A DNA stretch of 64,000 nt from Entomomonas sp. E2T0 (GTDB lineage: Bacteria > Pseudomonadota > Gammaproteobacteria > Pseudomonadales > Pseudomonadaceae). Below are positions 9,995 through 20,315 of the stretch, piece after piece; the stretch's first letter is position 1; the number at the start of each line of letters is the position of its first letter. The position numbers were made by a program, and so were the translations under genes. The notes under the pieces are model-generated. The model saw only the letters and a list, made by a program, of their open reading frames with translations. It searched no databases and was not told the origin of the DNA. The DNA lies in contig NZ_CP094972.1 of NCBI RefSeq assembly GCF_025985425.1, positions 1,426,001-1,490,000 of the forward strand. The letters are read 5' to 3'.

Positions 9995-11007
9995 ACTTAG
10001 CCATTGCAGAAAATGTTTCCTTAAAACCGTTTAATACGTTTGGGATTGATGTTAAAGCTCGTTATCTATTAGTTGTAAAAGACGTTACAGAATTACCGCA
10101 AGCATTGCTTTGGGCAAAAACCAATAATCAAGCTGTAACAGTGATAGGTGGCGGTAGTAATGTGGTTTTTACCAAAGATATCAATGGGTTGGTGTTAGTG
10201 CTACAAACCCAAGGTATAAAGATCATTGAACAACAAGCTTCTGTTGCTATTGTTGAGGTGGCAGCAGGCGTTGTGTGGCATGAACTGGTGCGTTGGTCTG
10301 TTGCACAAGGTCTTGGTGGTATAGAAAATCTAAGTTTAATTTATGGCACAGTGGGCGCTGCACCTGTACAGAATATTGGAGCTTATGGTGTTGAGTTTAA
10401 GGATGTTTGTCACTCAGTACAGGCGTTAAATAGACTAACAGGTGAGCTACATACTTTTACTACAGAACAATGTTGTTTTAGTTATCGGGATAGTTTGTTC
10501 AAACATCAACCAGAGCAATGGATTATTACTAAGGTTCAAATAAAGCTAGATTATAAAGCACCAATACATATAGGTTATGCAGCATTACAGCAGAATTTAC
10601 CTGAACAGATTGATCAATTAACCTATGCACAAGTCAGTGATATAGTTATTAAAACGCGTCAACAACGTTTGCCAGATCCAAAACAATTAGGTAATGCAGG
10701 TAGTTTCTTTAAAAACCCTATTGTGAGCTTAGAAAAGGCAGAACAATTGAAACAACAATACCCAGATTTAGTCACTTATCCTTATGCTATTAAGCAGGTT
10801 AAGTTAGCGGCTGGTTGGCTTATTGACAAAGCAGGCTTAAAAGGATTGCAAGAGGGAGATATTGGCACTTACCCTCTACAAGCATTAGTATTAGTCAATT
10901 ATGGCAATGTTAGTGGAAAAGCTGTGTTGGCTTTTGCTCAAAAAATACAAGAGATTGTTAAGCAAAAGTTTGATATAGAATTAGAGCCTGAACCTATTGT
11001 GTTGTAG
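9991..11007 (+). CDS. murB: UDP-N-acetylenolpyruvoylglucosamine reductase
   Basis: A 338-residue flavoenzyme that reduces UDP-GlcNAc-enolpyruvate to UDP-MurNAc in the cytoplasm. The FAD-binding region has VTVIGGGSNVVFT (about residue 50) and LIYGTVGAAPVQNIGAYGVE. The active-site serine is in LGNAGSFFKNP, and a C-terminal AAGWLIDKAGLKG block is present. The length and arrangement are those of the E. coli type I enzyme. It starts at GTG 9991 with a 4-base overlap with the phosphatase gene and is the last gene of the operon. The following 288 bases hold only a hairpin and AT-rich sequence. Confidence 0.95.
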   Translation: MNLAIAENVSLKPFNTFGIDVKARYLLVVKDVTELPQALLWAKTNNQAVTVIGGGSNVVFTKDINGLVLVLQTQGIKIIEQQASVAIVEVAAGVVWHELVRWSVAQGLGGIENLSLIYGTVGAAPVQNIGAYGVEFKDVCHSVQALNRLTGELHTFTTEQCCFSYRDSLFKHQPEQWIITKVQIKLDYKAPIHIGYAALQQNLPEQIDQLTYAQVSDIVIKTRQQRLPDPKQLGNAGSFFKNPIVSLEKAEQLKQQYPDLVTYPYAIKQVKLAAGWLIDKAGLKGLQEGDIGTYPLQALVLVNYGNVSGKAVLAFAQKIQEIVKQKFDIELEPEPIVL

Positions 11008-11079
11008 AGAACTTATCTAGAATATTAGACCAGTTAAAACAAATAAATATTTTTGGCAATATTGTAAATAAAATTAAAA

Positions 11080-11106
11080 TTTTAGCTAACTAACCATTAG
11101 CTAAAA
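11080..11106. repeat. 10-bp stem hairpin downstream of murB
   Basis: TTTTAGCTAA (11080-11089) and TTAGCTAAAA (11097-11106) are exact reverse complements around a 7-base loop. It could mark the end of the murB transcript, but there is no U-tract on the plus strand. I see no other structure in 11008-11295 beyond AT-rich sequence that must include the promoter of the acetate permease pair. Confidence 0.4.
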
Positions 11107-11295
11107 AAACTACAATAATTGTCAATTTCTGTGTTTATAAAATTTATTTTAGTTTCAATATTATAAAATTATTATTTATGTAATATTGGACTAATGTAGC
11201 AGTTACCAACCAAAATGTTCCTCTCTATACTTTAGACGCAATTATAAAAATAAAAACTGTTAATAGTAATAATAATAAGTATGAGGAAAGTAGAT

Positions 11296-11646
11296 ATGTC
11301 AAATGTCGTTCACAATGATGATGCTTCGACGCATTATCAAAAAATTGAGTCAAATGTTACCTTTGAAAAACTGGTTCGGCAACGTTCAGTTTTTGCTTGG
11401 GTATTGTCTAGTATAATGTTGGGGAGTTACTGTTCATTTATTCTGCTATTAGCTTATGCACCTAAATTTGTTGGAACACCTATTTTTGAGGGAGGTTCTG
11501 TTACTTATGGAATTCCTATGGGGATTGGTTTAATTTTATTAGCCATCGCTCTTTCTGGAATCTATGTTTACAAAGCCAATGGTGATTTCGATCGTTTAAA
11601 TCAAGAAGTCGTTGAATCGCTAAAAGATATGCAGGAGACAAAATAA
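11296..11646 (+). CDS. yjcH: DUF485 membrane protein (YjcH-like)
   Basis: A 116-residue protein with two TM helices (about 37-60 and 75-97) and the DUF485 pattern [23 protein letters not shown] chose ATG 11296 because GAGGAAAG at 11283-11290 is a good ribosome binding site for it; an in-frame ATG 15 bases upstream overlaps that site. The gene always accompanies actP, whose ATG overlaps its stop by one base. The DUF485 protein is thought to assist or tune the acetate symporter; its exact role is unproven. Confidence 0.9.
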   Translation: MSNVVHNDDASTHYQKIESNVTFEKLVRQRSVFAWVLSSIMLGSYCSFILLLAYAPKFVGTPIFEGGSVTYGIPMGIGLILLAIALSGIYVYKANGDFDRLNQEVVESLKDMQETK

Positions 11647-13304
11647 TGATAACAAGAATATTACAAATCAGTATTCTGCTACTGTGTACAACGATGGTGC
11701 AAGCTGCTGGAGCTATTGATGGTGCTGTTGAGAGACAACCACTCAATTTGTCAGCCATTGTGATGTTTTTAATCTTTGTATCAGCAACCTTGTATATTAC
11801 TAAATGGGCAGCTAAGCGCAATACGTCAAAAGCTGATCATTATACCGCGGGGGGTAAAATTACAGGCTTTCAAAACGGTCTCGCAATTGCTGGGGACTTT
11901 ATGTCAGCAGCTTCATTCTTAGGTATTTCCGCACTGGTTTTTACCTCTGGCTATGATGGCTTGATTTATTCCATTGGTTTCTTAGCGGGATGGCCATTAA
12001 TTTTATTTATGATTGCCGAGCGTTTACGTAACTTAGGTAAATTTACCTTTGCCGATGTGGCTTCTTATCGTCTAAAACAACGTGCAATTCGTACCTTGTC
12101 AGCGTTTAGTTCGTTGATTGTAGTAGCACTTTATTTGATTGCACAAATGGTAGGTGCAGGTAAATTAATCGAGTTATTATTCGGCTTAAATTATCATATT
12201 GCTGTAGTACTAGTAGGTATCTTAATGGTGCTGTATGTACTGTTTGGCGGTATGTTAGCAACCACATGGGTGCAAATTATTAAAGCAGTATTGTTATTAT
12301 TTGGTGCTAGCTTTATGGCGATTATGGTACTGGTAGCAGTTAATTTTGATTTAGGTACTTTATTTAATCGAGCTATTGAGTTACATCCAAAAGGTAATGC
12401 TATTATGTTCCCTGGTGGATTAGCACCTGATCCTATTTCTGCATTCTCATTGGCTTTTGCATTAATGTTTGGTACAGCAGGCTTGCCGCATATTTTAATG
12501 CGATTCTTTACCGTTAGTAGTGCCAAAGAAGCTCGTAAGAGCGTTTTTTATGCCACAGGTTTTATTGGTTACTTCTATATCCTAACTTTTATTATTGGCT
12601 TTGGCGCTATTATTTTAGTAACAGGTAACCCAGCTTTCCATAGCCCAACAGGTGAGTTGTTAGGTGGTAATAATATGGCCGCTGTGCATCTTGCTCATGC
12701 TGTGGGTGGTGACTTGTTCCTTGGCTTTATTTCAGCGGTTGCCTTTGCCACTATTTTAGCAGTAGTTGCAGGTTTGGCACTCGCAGGTGCTTCGGCTGTT
12801 TCTCATGATCTTTATTCTTGTGTGCTTAAAGATGGTAAAGTGAGTGAAAGAACTGAAATGCGAGTAACTCGTCTTGCTACCTTAGCGTTGGGTATCGTTG
12901 CTGTATTATTAGGCATTCTATTTGAGAAGCAAAATATTGCCTTCATGGTGGGATTAGCATTCTCCATTGCTGCTAGTTGTAATTTCCCTATTCTGTTTTT
13001 ATCGATGTACTGGAAAGGCTTAACCACTCGTGGTGCTTTCTGGGGCGGTGGTTTAGGATTAGCAACTGCTGTTGTGTTAATGATCTTAGGGCCAACCGTT
13101 TGGGTGCAAATCTTAGGGCATGAAAAAGCAATCTTCCCTTATGAATATCCTGCTTTATTCTCCATGTTTGTTGCCTTTATGGGGGTTTGGATCTTCTCTG
13201 TTACTGACAAGTCTAGTCAGGCACACCAAGAGCGTGCACGTTTCTTACCACAGTTTATTCGCTCGCAAACAGGAATAGGCGCCAGTGGTGCAGTTTCTCA
13301 CTAA
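11646..13304 (+). CDS. actP: cation/acetate symporter
   Basis: A 552-residue sodium:solute symporter with a cleavable-looking N-terminal hydrophobic stretch and about 13 TM helices. The family block [31 protein letters not shown] begins near residue 63, and [15 protein letters not shown] and [21 protein letters not shown] follow. It imports acetate and other short monocarboxylates across the inner membrane. It forms an operon with yjcH and ends in a strong terminator at 13321. In Pseudomonas relatives this pair is controlled by the CrbSR two-component system; no such site was identified here. Together with satP 300 bases further on, the cell has two acetate uptake routes side by side. Confidence 0.94.
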   Translation: MITRILQISILLLCTTMVQAAGAIDGAVERQPLNLSAIVMFLIFVSATLYITKWAAKRNTSKADHYTAGGKITGFQNGLAIAGDFMSAASFLGISALVFTSGYDGLIYSIGFLAGWPLILFMIAERLRNLGKFTFADVASYRLKQRAIRTLSAFSSLIVVALYLIAQMVGAGKLIELLFGLNYHIAVVLVGILMVLYVLFGGMLATTWVQIIKAVLLLFGASFMAIMVLVAVNFDLGTLFNRAIELHPKGNAIMFPGGLAPDPISAFSLAFALMFGTAGLPHILMRFFTVSSAKEARKSVFYATGFIGYFYILTFIIGFGAIILVTGNPAFHSPTGELLGGNNMAAVHLAHAVGGDLFLGFISAVAFATILAVVAGLALAGASAVSHDLYSCVLKDGKVSERTEMRVTRLATLALGIVAVLLGILFEKQNIAFMVGLAFSIAASCNFPILFLSMYWKGLTTRGAFWGGGLGLATAVVLMILGPTVWVQILGHEKAIFPYEYPALFSMFVAFMGVWIFSVTDKSSQAHQERARFLPQFIRSQTGIGASGAVSH

Positions 13305-13320
13305 CTTAAATAGATAAAAA

Positions 13321-13350
13321 AATACCAGAAGTTATCTTCTGGTATTTTTT
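13321..13350 (+). terminator. rho-independent terminator of actP
   Basis: The 11-bp stem AATACCAGAAG/CTTCTGGTATT (13321-13331 / 13336-13346) has a TTAT loop and is followed by Ts. The remaining 250 bases to satP are AT-rich with no gene; they should hold the satP promoter. Confidence 0.92.
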
Positions 13351-13604
13351 ATTTAGCCATAATAAATAATATAAATTTGTTGGGTGATTGAGTTTACATG
13401 TTTATTTCTTTATTTTCCTCAATAGTCAGTAACCTCTACTTTTAGTTAATTAAAATCATTAAAGATTGCATATAAAACTTTAATCTAATAAACTGAATTG
13501 GTGATTATAAGGAAAAGATTTCATATTTATAATCAGCAGAGAAAAATAATAATGATGCACTATAAAACTAAGTAATTTTTAAAATAATAAAGAGGTTTAT
13601 AAAG

Positions 13605-14165
13605 ATGACAACAGCAACATTGGCAAATCCAGCACCACTTGGTTTAATGGGATTTGGTATGACCACCGTGTTATTAAATATTCATAATGCTGGCTTTTTT
13701 CCAGTAGTAACTGCTATCGTCGCAATGGGGATTTTCTATGGAGGTATTGCGCAAATTATTGCAGGGATTTTGGAATATAAAAAAGGTAATACGTTTGGTG
13801 CCACAGCTTTTACTTCCTATGGTTGCTTTTGGTTAACATTAGTAGGTGTTTGGTATTTACCCTTATCAGGTGCTATTTCTGCAACAGATGCAAGCTTTTT
13901 AGGTATTTACTTAGGGCTATGGGGCATTTTCACCTTATTTATGTTCTTTGGTACATTACAAGGTAATCGAGCATTACAGTTTGTGTTTGGTAGTTTAGTG
14001 GTACTATTCTTTTTATTGGCTATAGGTAATATTATTGGTAGTAAAACAATTCTAATCATTGCTGGCTTTGAGGGAATTATTTGTGGTGCAAGTGCTATTT
14101 ATTTAGCCATGGCCGAAGTACTTAATGAGCAATATGGTAGAACTGTATTGCCAATAGGTGCATAA
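13605..14165 (+). CDS. satP: acetate/succinate transporter of the GPR1/FUN34/YaaH family
   Basis: A 186-residue protein with six TM helices and the family signature [18 protein letters not shown] at residues 8-25. It also has a [36 protein letters not shown] block, equivalent to the SatP selectivity region. It carries acetate or succinate across the inner membrane as a channel-like transporter. AAGAGG lies 15-20 bases before the ATG. It is a single gene and its 3' side carries the palindromic element at 14172. The grouping with actP suggests a role in fermentation-acid uptake. Confidence 0.9.
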   Translation: MTTATLANPAPLGLMGFGMTTVLLNIHNAGFFPVVTAIVAMGIFYGGIAQIIAGILEYKKGNTFGATAFTSYGCFWLTLVGVWYLPLSGAISATDASFLGIYLGLWGIFTLFMFFGTLQGNRALQFVFGSLVVLFFLLAIGNIIGSKTILIIAGFEGIICGASAIYLAMAEVLNEQYGRTVLPIGA

Positions 14166-14171
14166 ATAATA

Positions 14172-14277
14172 TATAGCTATTACTCTATATTTTTATACGT
14201 CGTTGAATGACTTTGCCGTACTAGTTGTACTGTCTTCAGTCATTCGCCTTGTCTAAAATTATATAGAAATAGCTATA
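14172..14277. repeat. 106-bp palindromic MITE-like element
   Basis: The outer ends are inverted repeats: TATAGCTAT (14172-14180) and ATAGCTATA (14269-14277), continuing imperfectly as ACTCTATAT / ATATAGAA. Inside are GAATGACT / AGTCATTC and, at the centre, GTAC-TAGTT-GTAC (14218-14230). The whole unit can fold into one long stem. It starts 6 bases after the satP stop, between convergent genes. No second copy was seen in the window. It has no coding potential, so it would be a non-autonomous mobile or repetitive extragenic palindrome. Confidence 0.65.
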
Positions 14278-14278
14278 A

Positions 14279-14302
14279 GTAGCTTACGGCTTTGTAAGCT
14301 AC
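14279..14302. terminator. hairpin at the 3' ends of satP and the SDR gene
   Basis: GTAGCTTAC (14279-14287) pairs with GTAAGCTAC (14294-14302) around a 6-base loop. It lies 5 bases beyond the SDR stop, between convergent genes. The downstream tracts are only moderately T-rich, so terminator activity is uncertain. Confidence 0.45.
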
Positions 14303-14306
14303 GCAA

Positions 14307-15080
14307 TTATTTCTTTAATAAAATCTTATCTAGCCAACTACTAGGCAATAAGCGTTTAGCTAGCCACATACTTTTACTAATCATAGTAATTCGATAACGA
14401 ATTTTAGGTTTAGGATGGGTGAAAGCATGTTTTAGATAGGGCATAACATCATCTGCTGTTAATGAAAATTTAGCAGCAATGCTTGGGTTTACCACTTTAT
14501 TTTGTTCATCTACTTGATTTACATTTTTAGAAAACGATGTTTTGATGGGTCCTGGCTCAATTAAACTCACCTTTATACCTGTGCTATGTAATTCTAAACG
14601 TAAAGCATCACTTAAACCTTCCACCGCATATTTACTGGCAGCATAAGCACCACGTCCAGCAGTGGCCACAAATCCCATCACTGAACTGGTTTGTACAATA
14701 CGTCCCTCATTATGGGGTAACATCAGTGGTAATAGCTTATTAGTTAACTCATGTAAGCCAAATACATTGGTAGAAAACTGTTTCTCTAGCTGTTCACGAC
14801 TAATTTCTTGTAAAGGCCCATAAATACCAAAACCTGCATTATTAAATAGACCATAAAGTCTGCCTTGGGTCATTTCTGAGATTTGTAAGCTAGCTTTGTG
14901 AATGCTTTCACTGCTATCCAAGTCTAATAAAACAACTTCAAACCCTTGTTGTTGTAAATTATTAAAGTCACTTTCTTTGCGACAGGAGGTTATGACCCTA
15001 AAACCAAGACTCTTTAAATAATGGGCTGAAGTCAATCCTATGCCACTTGAGCAACCAGTAATAAAGATAGTTTTTGCCAA
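14307..15080 (-). CDS. SDR family NAD(P)-dependent oxidoreductase
   Basis: A 257-residue classical short-chain dehydrogenase. The cofactor motif TGCSSGIG is at residues 8-15. NNAGFG, the catalytic Ser (QTSSVMG) and YAASK (Tyr/Lys catalytic pair) are all present, followed by a PGPIKTSF segment. It is therefore likely active, but the substrate is unknown. It is a single gene convergent with satP, and the upstream 245-base gap separates it from the divergent bra operon. Confidence 0.85.
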   Translation of the reverse strand: MAKTIFITGCSSGIGLTSAHYLKSLGFRVITSCRKESDFNNLQQQGFEVVLLDLDSSESIHKASLQISEMTQGRLYGLFNNAGFGIYGPLQEISREQLEKQFSTNVFGLHELTNKLLPLMLPHNEGRIVQTSSVMGFVATAGRGAYAASKYAVEGLSDALRLELHSTGIKVSLIEPGPIKTSFSKNVNQVDEQNKVVNPSIAAKFSLTADDVMPYLKHAFTHPKPKIRYRITMISKSMWLAKRLLPSSWLDKILLKK

Positions 15081-15325
15081 AATAAATAATTCCTTATAAG
15101 ATTATGTAGTTATAAGTTTACTCTAGCATGTTTATAAAATTCTACTGCATGCAGAGTGTATCTTTTTGTTATGATAGTTGAGTAAAGTTAAAAATGAATA
15201 TAACAATTAAATGAAGATAATCACGGAAAAAGTTAATTGTTTATGTTTTCTAAAAGTTAAATTGCTTATTCTATATAAATCAATTGAGTAGGCATCAAAT
15301 AAATAAATTTAATGGGGTTTATCTA

Positions 15326-16438
15326 ATGAATCATTTCTCAAAATTACTAACGGCGATGGCCTTTATTGGTTTCAGTGGTTATGGCTTGGCCGCAGAAACT
15401 ATTAAAATTGGTGTTGTAGGCCCTGTAACTGGCCCAGTTGTACAATATGGTGATATGGTTTTTGCTGGCGCATTAGCAGCAGTTGATGAAATTAATAAAG
15501 CAGGCGGTGTTAATGGTGCTAAATTAGAAGCAGTTAAATATGATGATATGTGTGATGCTAAACAAGGCGTAGCAGTAGCTAATAAAATTGTTAATGATGG
15601 TGTTAAATTTGTAGTAGGTCATACTTGTTCAGGCCCTACTCAAGTAGCTGTTAATATTTATGATGAAGATGGTGTGTTAATGGTTACCCCATCAGCCACT
15701 GCACCAGAAATTACTGAGCGTGGTTATCAAATGGTGTTCCGTACTATCGGTTTAGATAATATGCAGGCACCTGTAGCGGCTAGCTATGTAGCAGAAAAAG
15801 TTAAACCTAAAGCGGTAGCTGTTATTCATGACAAACAACAATATGGTGAAGGTGTTGCTACAGCGTTTAAAGAGGCAATAGAAGGTAAAGGCGTTAAAGT
15901 AATTACCTTTGAGGGTATTAATGTAGGGGATAAAGATTTCTCTAGTTTAATTACTAAACTAAAACGTGAGAATGTAGATTTTGTTTATTTTGGTGGTTAC
16001 CACCCAGAATTAGGTATGTTACTTCGCCAAGCTAAAGAAAAAGGCTTGAATGCGAAATTTATGGGGCCTGAAGGTGCTGGTAACCCAATGTTATCAGCTA
16101 TCGCTGGTGAAGCTTCAGAAGGTTTATTGGTTACTTTACCAAGATCTGTAGATAGCGATACACGTAATGCGCCTGTAGTAGAAGCATTAAAAGCTAGAAA
16201 AGTAGATGCGGCTGGCGCTTTCGTATTACCTGCTTATGCAGCGGTACAAGTGATTGCACAAGGTATTGAGAAAGCAAAATCAACAGATACAGAAGAAGTA
16301 GCTGATGTAATTCATAGTGAGAAATTTGATGTAGTATTGGGTGAAAATATCTCTTTTGATAAAAAAGGTGATATTAACGGTTTCCAATTCTCTGTTTATG
16401 AGTGGCATAAAGATGGTAGTAAAACACTAGCCAAATAA
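15326..16438 (+). CDS. braC: branched-chain amino acid ABC transporter, periplasmic binding protein
   Basis: A 370-residue type I periplasmic binding protein. The start is ATG 15326: the product then has a normal signal peptide (HFSKLLTAMAFIGFSGYGLAA) followed by ETIKIGVVGPVTGPVVQYGDM. A TTG 42 bases upstream would only add a non-conserved tail. Family blocks include GVNGAKLEAVKYDDMCDAKQ and VVGHTCSGPTQ. It binds leucine, isoleucine, valine (and often alanine/threonine) for BraDEFG. A hairpin with a T-tract follows at 16448, which should raise its expression over the membrane genes. Confidence 0.94.
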   Translation: MNHFSKLLTAMAFIGFSGYGLAAETIKIGVVGPVTGPVVQYGDMVFAGALAAVDEINKAGGVNGAKLEAVKYDDMCDAKQGVAVANKIVNDGVKFVVGHTCSGPTQVAVNIYDEDGVLMVTPSATAPEITERGYQMVFRTIGLDNMQAPVAASYVAEKVKPKAVAVIHDKQQYGEGVATAFKEAIEGKGVKVITFEGINVGDKDFSSLITKLKRENVDFVYFGGYHPELGMLLRQAKEKGLNAKFMGPEGAGNPMLSAIAGEASEGLLVTLPRSVDSDTRNAPVVEALKARKVDAAGAFVLPAYAAVQVIAQGIEKAKSTDTEEVADVIHSEKFDVVLGENISFDKKGDINGFQFSVYEWHKDGSKTLAK

Positions 16439-16447
16439 TTTATTTGT

Positions 16448-16477
16448 AAAAGTAGGTAGGTATGCTACCTACTTTTT
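16448..16477 (+). terminator. terminator/attenuator between braC and braD
   Basis: AAAAGTAGGTAG (16448-16459) and CTACCTACTTTT (16465-16476) form a 12-bp stem with a 5-base loop, followed by T and then ATAGG. Lying inside the operon, it probably causes partial termination after the binding-protein gene. Confidence 0.8.
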
Positions 16478-16523
16478 ATAGGACTTTGACTAGTAGTAAT
16501 ATAAAAATTAAATAAGGTTAACT

Positions 16524-17435
16524 ATGGATTATTACCATTATCTTCAGCAGTTAATAAATGGTTTAACTGTAGGTAGTACCTATGCATTAATAGCCATCGG
16601 CTACACGATGGTTTATGGCATTATAGGTATGATTAACTTCGCTCATGGCGAAGTTTATATGATCGGTTCTTATATAGCGTTTATTGCTTTGCTGGGCCTT
16701 AGTATGATGGGCTTAGAAAGTGTCCCTTTATTAATCATAGGTGCTTTTATTCTTAGTATGATTGTCACCTGTACCTATGGTTACAGTATTGAACGAGTGG
16801 CTTACCGCCCCTTACGTGGTAGTAACCGTTTGATTCCACTGATTACCGCTATTGGTATGTCTATTTTTTTACAAGACTATGTGAAATTAGGTCAAGGTAC
16901 TGACGATAAATCTATTCAACCCCTTATTTCAGGTAATTTAGAGCTAGCAGGGGGACAGTTAATGATCTCCTATATGCAATTATTTATCTGGATAGTGACT
17001 TTAATTGCCATGATTGGTTTGAGTGTGTTTATCGCTAAGTCACGTTTAGGTCGTGCCTGTCGAGCTTGTTCACAAGATATGAAGATGGTTAACTTATTAG
17101 GTATTAATACCAATACGGTTATTTCTTCAACCTTCGTTATCGGTGCCATGTTAGCAGCGGTTGCTTCTGTACTACTAGGTATGCAATATGGTGTGATTAA
17201 TACCAATATGGGTTTCTTAGCTGGTATAAAAGCATTTACTGCGGCTGTGTTAGGTGGTATTGGCAGTATTCCAGGTGCTATGTTAGGTGGTTTAGTATTA
17301 GGGGTAGCAGAAGCTTTTGGTGGCGATATCTTGGGAGACCAATATAAAGATGTGGTGGCCTTTAGTTTATTAGTGCTTATCTTACTATTTAGGCCAACAG
17401 GCATTTTAGGCCGACCAGAGGTAGAAAAGGTATGA
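16524..17435 (+). CDS. braD: branched-chain amino acid ABC transporter permease BraD (LivH)
   Basis: A 303-residue inner membrane permease with about 8 TM helices. Signature regions are [35 protein letters not shown] near the N-terminus, [22 protein letters not shown], and the EAA-like loop [23 protein letters not shown] that contacts the ATPases. It ends at an ATGA overlap with braE. Normal length. Confidence 0.94.
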   Translation: MDYYHYLQQLINGLTVGSTYALIAIGYTMVYGIIGMINFAHGEVYMIGSYIAFIALLGLSMMGLESVPLLIIGAFILSMIVTCTYGYSIERVAYRPLRGSNRLIPLITAIGMSIFLQDYVKLGQGTDDKSIQPLISGNLELAGGQLMISYMQLFIWIVTLIAMIGLSVFIAKSRLGRACRACSQDMKMVNLLGINTNTVISSTFVIGAMLAAVASVLLGMQYGVINTNMGFLAGIKAFTAAVLGGIGSIPGAMLGGLVLGVAEAFGGDILGDQYKDVVAFSLLVLILLFRPTGILGRPEVEKV

Positions 17436-18685
17436 ATAAATCCATTCGTATGGCGTTTATTAATGCCTTATTAGTGGTTATTTTAGCTTATTCGGTGTTT
17501 GGTCTTAAGTTAACAGGGCAAGGAGTAGGCTTTGTTGTTGAAGGTGCTGATGCCAAAACCCTATGGCTGATTGCCATTGCTGCTCTAGCCATGTTTGTTT
17601 GGTGTATTGCTCGTGATTTATTAACCGCTAAATTTCCACGTCATCCTAACTCTTCATTTATCCCTCTCCGCCTTAAAGCTAAATTAACCATGCAGTCAAC
17701 CCAAATATGGATAATGCTAGCTTTAATTATTGTGGCATTCCTTATTCCTTTTATGGGGTCTAAGGTAATTATGACCACAGCTACCACTATTCTTATTTAT
17801 GCCTTATTGGGGTTAGGTCTAAATATTGTAGTAGGTTTAGCAGGCTTGTTGGATCTAGGCTATATTGGTTTTTATGCAGTGGGTGCCTATACCTATGCCT
17901 TTTTAATGGAGTTTGCAGGCCTTGGATTTTGGGCATCATTACCTTTGGCTGGATTAGCTGCTGCTATTTTTGGCTTATTATTAGGTTTTCCTGTCTTAAG
18001 ACTTAGAGGTGACTATTTAGCCATCGTTACTTTAGGCTTTGGTGAGATTATTCGAATTTTACTGAATAATCTAACACAATTTACCAATGGCCCAAGGGGA
18101 ATGTCAGTGGATGCGCCTACTTTCTTTGGTCTTGCTTTTAGCCGACGAGCACCAGAGGGAGTAACTACTTTCCATGAGTTCTTTGGAATAAAGTTCAGCA
18201 GTGATTATAGAATGATATTTATCTATATTATTCTGTTGTTATTTGTATTACTTGCTTTATTTGTGATTAATCGATTAATTCGTATGCCTATTGGTAGAGC
18301 TTGGGAAGCATTGCGTGAAGATGAAATTGCGTGTCGTGCTTTAGGGCTAAATCCTACCTTAATTAAACTGTCTGCATTTACTATTGGAGCTAGCTTTGCT
18401 GGTTTGGCAGGCTGTATTTTCGCCGCTAAACAAGGCACTATTTATCCGGGTGACTTTACCTTTCTAGGCTCAGCAATGATTCTTGCTATTGTTGTTTTAG
18501 GTGGCTTAGGTTCACAGCTGGGGGTGATTCTAGCGGCTATTTTTATGGGGCTGTTAGAAAATATGCAAGAGTTTCAAGAATATCGTATGCTAATTTTTGG
18601 ACTTAGTATGATTGTTATTATGATTTGGCGTCCACAAGGTTTACTACCTATGCAAAGACCCCATCTGGAGTTAAAGCGCCGATGA
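17432..18685 (+). CDS. braE: branched-chain amino acid ABC transporter permease BraE (LivM)
   Basis: A 417-residue partner permease. The conserved LivM core [26 protein letters not shown] lies mid-protein, and the cytoplasmic loop [28 protein letters not shown] is the ATPase contact. The first 100 residues form an extra N-terminal region with two TM helices, as in the Pseudomonas protein. ATGA overlaps occur at both ends, with braD and braF. Confidence 0.94.
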   Translation: MNKSIRMAFINALLVVILAYSVFGLKLTGQGVGFVVEGADAKTLWLIAIAALAMFVWCIARDLLTAKFPRHPNSSFIPLRLKAKLTMQSTQIWIMLALIIVAFLIPFMGSKVIMTTATTILIYALLGLGLNIVVGLAGLLDLGYIGFYAVGAYTYAFLMEFAGLGFWASLPLAGLAAAIFGLLLGFPVLRLRGDYLAIVTLGFGEIIRILLNNLTQFTNGPRGMSVDAPTFFGLAFSRRAPEGVTTFHEFFGIKFSSDYRMIFIYIILLLFVLLALFVINRLIRMPIGRAWEALREDEIACRALGLNPTLIKLSAFTIGASFAGLAGCIFAAKQGTIYPGDFTFLGSAMILAIVVLGGLGSQLGVILAAIFMGLLENMQEFQEYRMLIFGLSMIVIMIWRPQGLLPMQRPHLELKRR

Positions 18686-19449
18686 GTCAAGTAATATTAG
18701 AAGTTAAAGATTTAGCGATGCGTTTTGGTGGTTTATTAGCAGTTGATGGCGTTGGTTTTAAAGTTAAAGAAAAACAAATTCTTTCGTTAATTGGGCCTAA
18801 TGGGGCAGGTAAAACTACAGTATTTAACTGCTTAACAGGATTTTATAAGCCTACAGGTGGCACCATCACTTTAAAAGGAGAGCAAATTCAAGGGTTAGCG
18901 GGTCATAAGGTAGCACGCAAAGGGGTAGTCAGAACCTTTCAAAATGTGCGTTTATTCTCTGAAATGACAGCTATTGAGAACTTGTTAATTGCACAACATC
19001 GTCATTTAAATACTAGTTTTATTGGTGGTCTTTTAAAAACAGCTAGTTACCGAAGAAGTGAGCGTAAAGCATTAGAGTATGCTAGCCAATGGTTAGAAAA
19101 AGTAGGCTTAATCGATGTGGCTAATCGCACAGCAGGTACTTTGGCTTATGGGCAACAACGTCGTCTTGAAATTATTCGCTGTATGATGACCAAACCAGAA
19201 ATATTGATGCTAGATGAGCCAGCTGCTGGTTTAAACCCTAAAGAAACAGAAGATTTAAAAGAGTTAATCGCCTTATTACGTGATGACTACAATGTAACAG
19301 TATTATTAATTGAACATGATATGAAATTAGTGATGACTATTTCAGATTATATTGTGGTGATTAATCAAGGTAAGCCATTGGCTGAAGGATTACCTGAGGA
19401 AATACGTAATAACCCCGAAGTGATTAAAGCCTATTTGGGGGAGGAATAA
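18682..19449 (+). CDS. braF: branched-chain amino acid ABC transporter ATPase BraF (LivG)
   Basis: A 255-residue ABC ATPase. ATG 18682 overlaps the braE stop (ATGA) and gives the normal N-terminus [17 protein letters not shown]; the frame also opens further upstream inside braE, which I reject. Walker A is GPNGAGKT (about residue 37), the signature loop [10 protein letters not shown], and Walker [13 protein letters not shown]. It pairs with BraG. The stop overlaps the braG ATG by one base. Confidence 0.95.
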   Translation: MSQVILEVKDLAMRFGGLLAVDGVGFKVKEKQILSLIGPNGAGKTTVFNCLTGFYKPTGGTITLKGEQIQGLAGHKVARKGVVRTFQNVRLFSEMTAIENLLIAQHRHLNTSFIGGLLKTASYRRSERKALEYASQWLEKVGLIDVANRTAGTLAYGQQRRLEIIRCMMTKPEILMLDEPAAGLNPKETEDLKELIALLRDDYNVTVLLIEHDMKLVMTISDYIVVINQGKPLAEGLPEEIRNNPEVIKAYLGEE

Positions 19450-20150
19450 TGTTAACCATTAATCAAGTTTCTACCTTTTATGGCAAAATTCAGGCGCTGC
19501 ATGATGTTTCTATTAGTGTTGAAAAGGGGGAGATTGTTACCCTAATTGGTGCTAATGGTGCAGGTAAATCTACTTTATTGATGACGCTTTGTGGTTCACC
19601 TAGGGCGCAGAGTGGCAGTATCCTTTATAAAGGTGAAGAGTTAGTGGGGCAGCCAACCCATCATATTATGCGACAAGGCATTGCCGTTGTTCCAGAAGGA
19701 CGCCGCGTATTTTCACGCTTAACCGTTGAAGAAAATCTTGCAATGGGTGGTTTTTTCGCCAGTAGTAAAGATTATGACGAGCAAATGGACAAAGTATTAA
19801 CGTTGTTTCCACGTCTAAAGGAACGCTTTACACAACGTGCAGGAACAATGTCTGGTGGTGAGCAACAAATGCTGGCCATTGGTCGGGCAATGATGAGTAA
19901 GCCTGAATTATTATTGTTAGATGAGCCTTCTTTAGGTTTAGCCCCCATTATTATTCAACAAATCTTTGCTATTATTGAGCAATTGAGGGCAGAGGGCGTA
20001 ACTGTTTTCTTAGTGGAACAGAATGCTAATCAAGCACTTAAATTAGCCGATCGTGCTTATGTGTTAGAAAATGGTCATATTGTTATGCAAGGCAGTGGTC
20101 ATGATTTATTAACTGATCCAGAAGTGCGTAACGCTTATTTAGGGGGCTAA
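19449..20150 (+). CDS. braG: branched-chain amino acid ABC transporter ATPase BraG (LivF)
   Basis: A 233-residue ABC ATPase: Walker A GANGAGKST, signature SGGEQQMLAIGRA, Walker B LLLLDEPSLGLAP and the H-loop region VFLVEQNANQAL. It energises import together with BraF. It is the last gene of the operon, followed by a 13-bp stem hairpin at 20215. Confidence 0.95.
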   Translation: MLTINQVSTFYGKIQALHDVSISVEKGEIVTLIGANGAGKSTLLMTLCGSPRAQSGSILYKGEELVGQPTHHIMRQGIAVVPEGRRVFSRLTVEENLAMGGFFASSKDYDEQMDKVLTLFPRLKERFTQRAGTMSGGEQQMLAIGRAMMSKPELLLLDEPSLGLAPIIIQQIFAIIEQLRAEGVTVFLVEQNANQALKLADRAYVLENGHIVMQGSGHDLLTDPEVRNAYLGG

Positions 20151-20214
20151 CTATATTCATGTTTTTGGGCACTTTATAGTTAATTACCGGTCTATTATTT
20201 ATATTCTTGCAACT

Positions 20215-20247
20215 TTATTGCTAGTTTTCAAAAGAAACTAGCAATAA
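20215..20247 (+). terminator. probable terminator of the bra operon
   Basis: A 13-bp stem (20215-20227 / 20235-20247) with a 7-base loop lies 65 bases after the braG stop. The following TTATTAGG is only weakly T-rich. Confidence 0.6.
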
Positions 20248-20315
20248 TTATTAGGCCAATCGGTAACATTTATTAAAACTTAGTTACTAAAAAATTATCC
20301 TTTACTTGGTCTATA

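Noticed and set aside
12194-12526. 110-codon minus-strand ORF inside actP
   Set aside because: It lies wholly within a well-supported membrane protein gene, and its product is a reverse-strand shadow with no recognisable features.
15284-15325. TTG start adding 14 residues to BraC
   Set aside because: The extension precedes a normal signal peptide and is not expected; ATG 15326 gives the standard N-terminus.
18625-18681. Longer BraF starting inside braE
   Set aside because: The ATGA overlap at 18682 and the family N-terminus fix the start downstream.
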